Positions 5,505-5,505 of a stretch of DNA of 5,505 bases are shown one piece after another. The translations under genes were made by a program, and so were the position numbers. The stretch comes from an uncultured beta proteobacterium. Its GTDB lineage: Bacteria > Pseudomonadota > Gammaproteobacteria > Burkholderiales > Burkholderiaceae_C. The notes beneath the pieces were generated by a model. That model had not been told where the DNA came from. It saw nothing but the letters and a program-made list of their open reading frames with translations, and ran no database searches. The number at the start of each line of letters is the position of its first letter. Position 1 is the stretch's first letter. The stretch covers positions 1-5,505 of the forward strand of contig CAIMHL010000520.1 of NCBI GenBank assembly GCA_903840825.1. The letters are read 5' to 3'.

Positions 5505-5505
5505 G

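Overview
The window reads as part of a proteobacterial chromosome, most likely Burkholderiales and perhaps a Comamonadaceae-type bacterium. This rests on the look of the proteins, the moderate GC content and the gene order, not on any marker gene. Almost all of it is one + strand branched-chain amino acid type (HAAT/Liv) ABC importer cluster, preceded by the tail of an acyl-CoA synthetase gene.

Layout. Positions 1-246 hold the C-terminal 81 residues of an AMP-forming acyl-CoA synthetase, including the catalytic lysine of its C-terminal domain. Positions 247-367 are a short leader with two hairpins and a seven-codon mini-ORF. Positions 368-1603 encode a secreted periplasmic substrate-binding protein. 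Positions 1604-1686 hold a 14-bp perfect palindrome followed by a strong intrinsic terminator. Then come a LivH-type permease (1690-2724), a LivM-type permease with a C-terminal extension (2728-4017), a LivG-type ATPase (4014-4787, ATGA overlap) and a LivF-type ATPase (from 4790). Gaps among the last four genes are +3, -4 and +2 nt, so they are almost certainly one transcript. The terminator between the binding-protein gene and the first permease probably sets a high ratio of binding protein to membrane complex.

The binding protein would capture a small carboxylate or amino acid in the periplasm and deliver it to the LivH/LivM channel, which LivG/LivF drive with ATP. The upstream acyl-CoA ligase makes an organic acid a plausible substrate, but this is inference.

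Two points deserve a second look. First, the ATPase pair appears asymmetric. LivF has Arg in place of the Walker A Lys, and LivG has Ala in place of a signature-motif Gly. In the standard head-to-tail dimer both changes fall in the same composite ATP site, while the other site is canonical. Second, livF stops matching its family abruptly near 5403-5408, about 30 residues short. The last ~100 bases instead read on the - strand as a different, protein-like sequence with a CxxC motif and a Gly-rich tail, resembling a phage- or plasmid-type small zinc-binding protein. This is a junction: either an assembly or amplification chimera, or a real insertion or rearrangement in livF.
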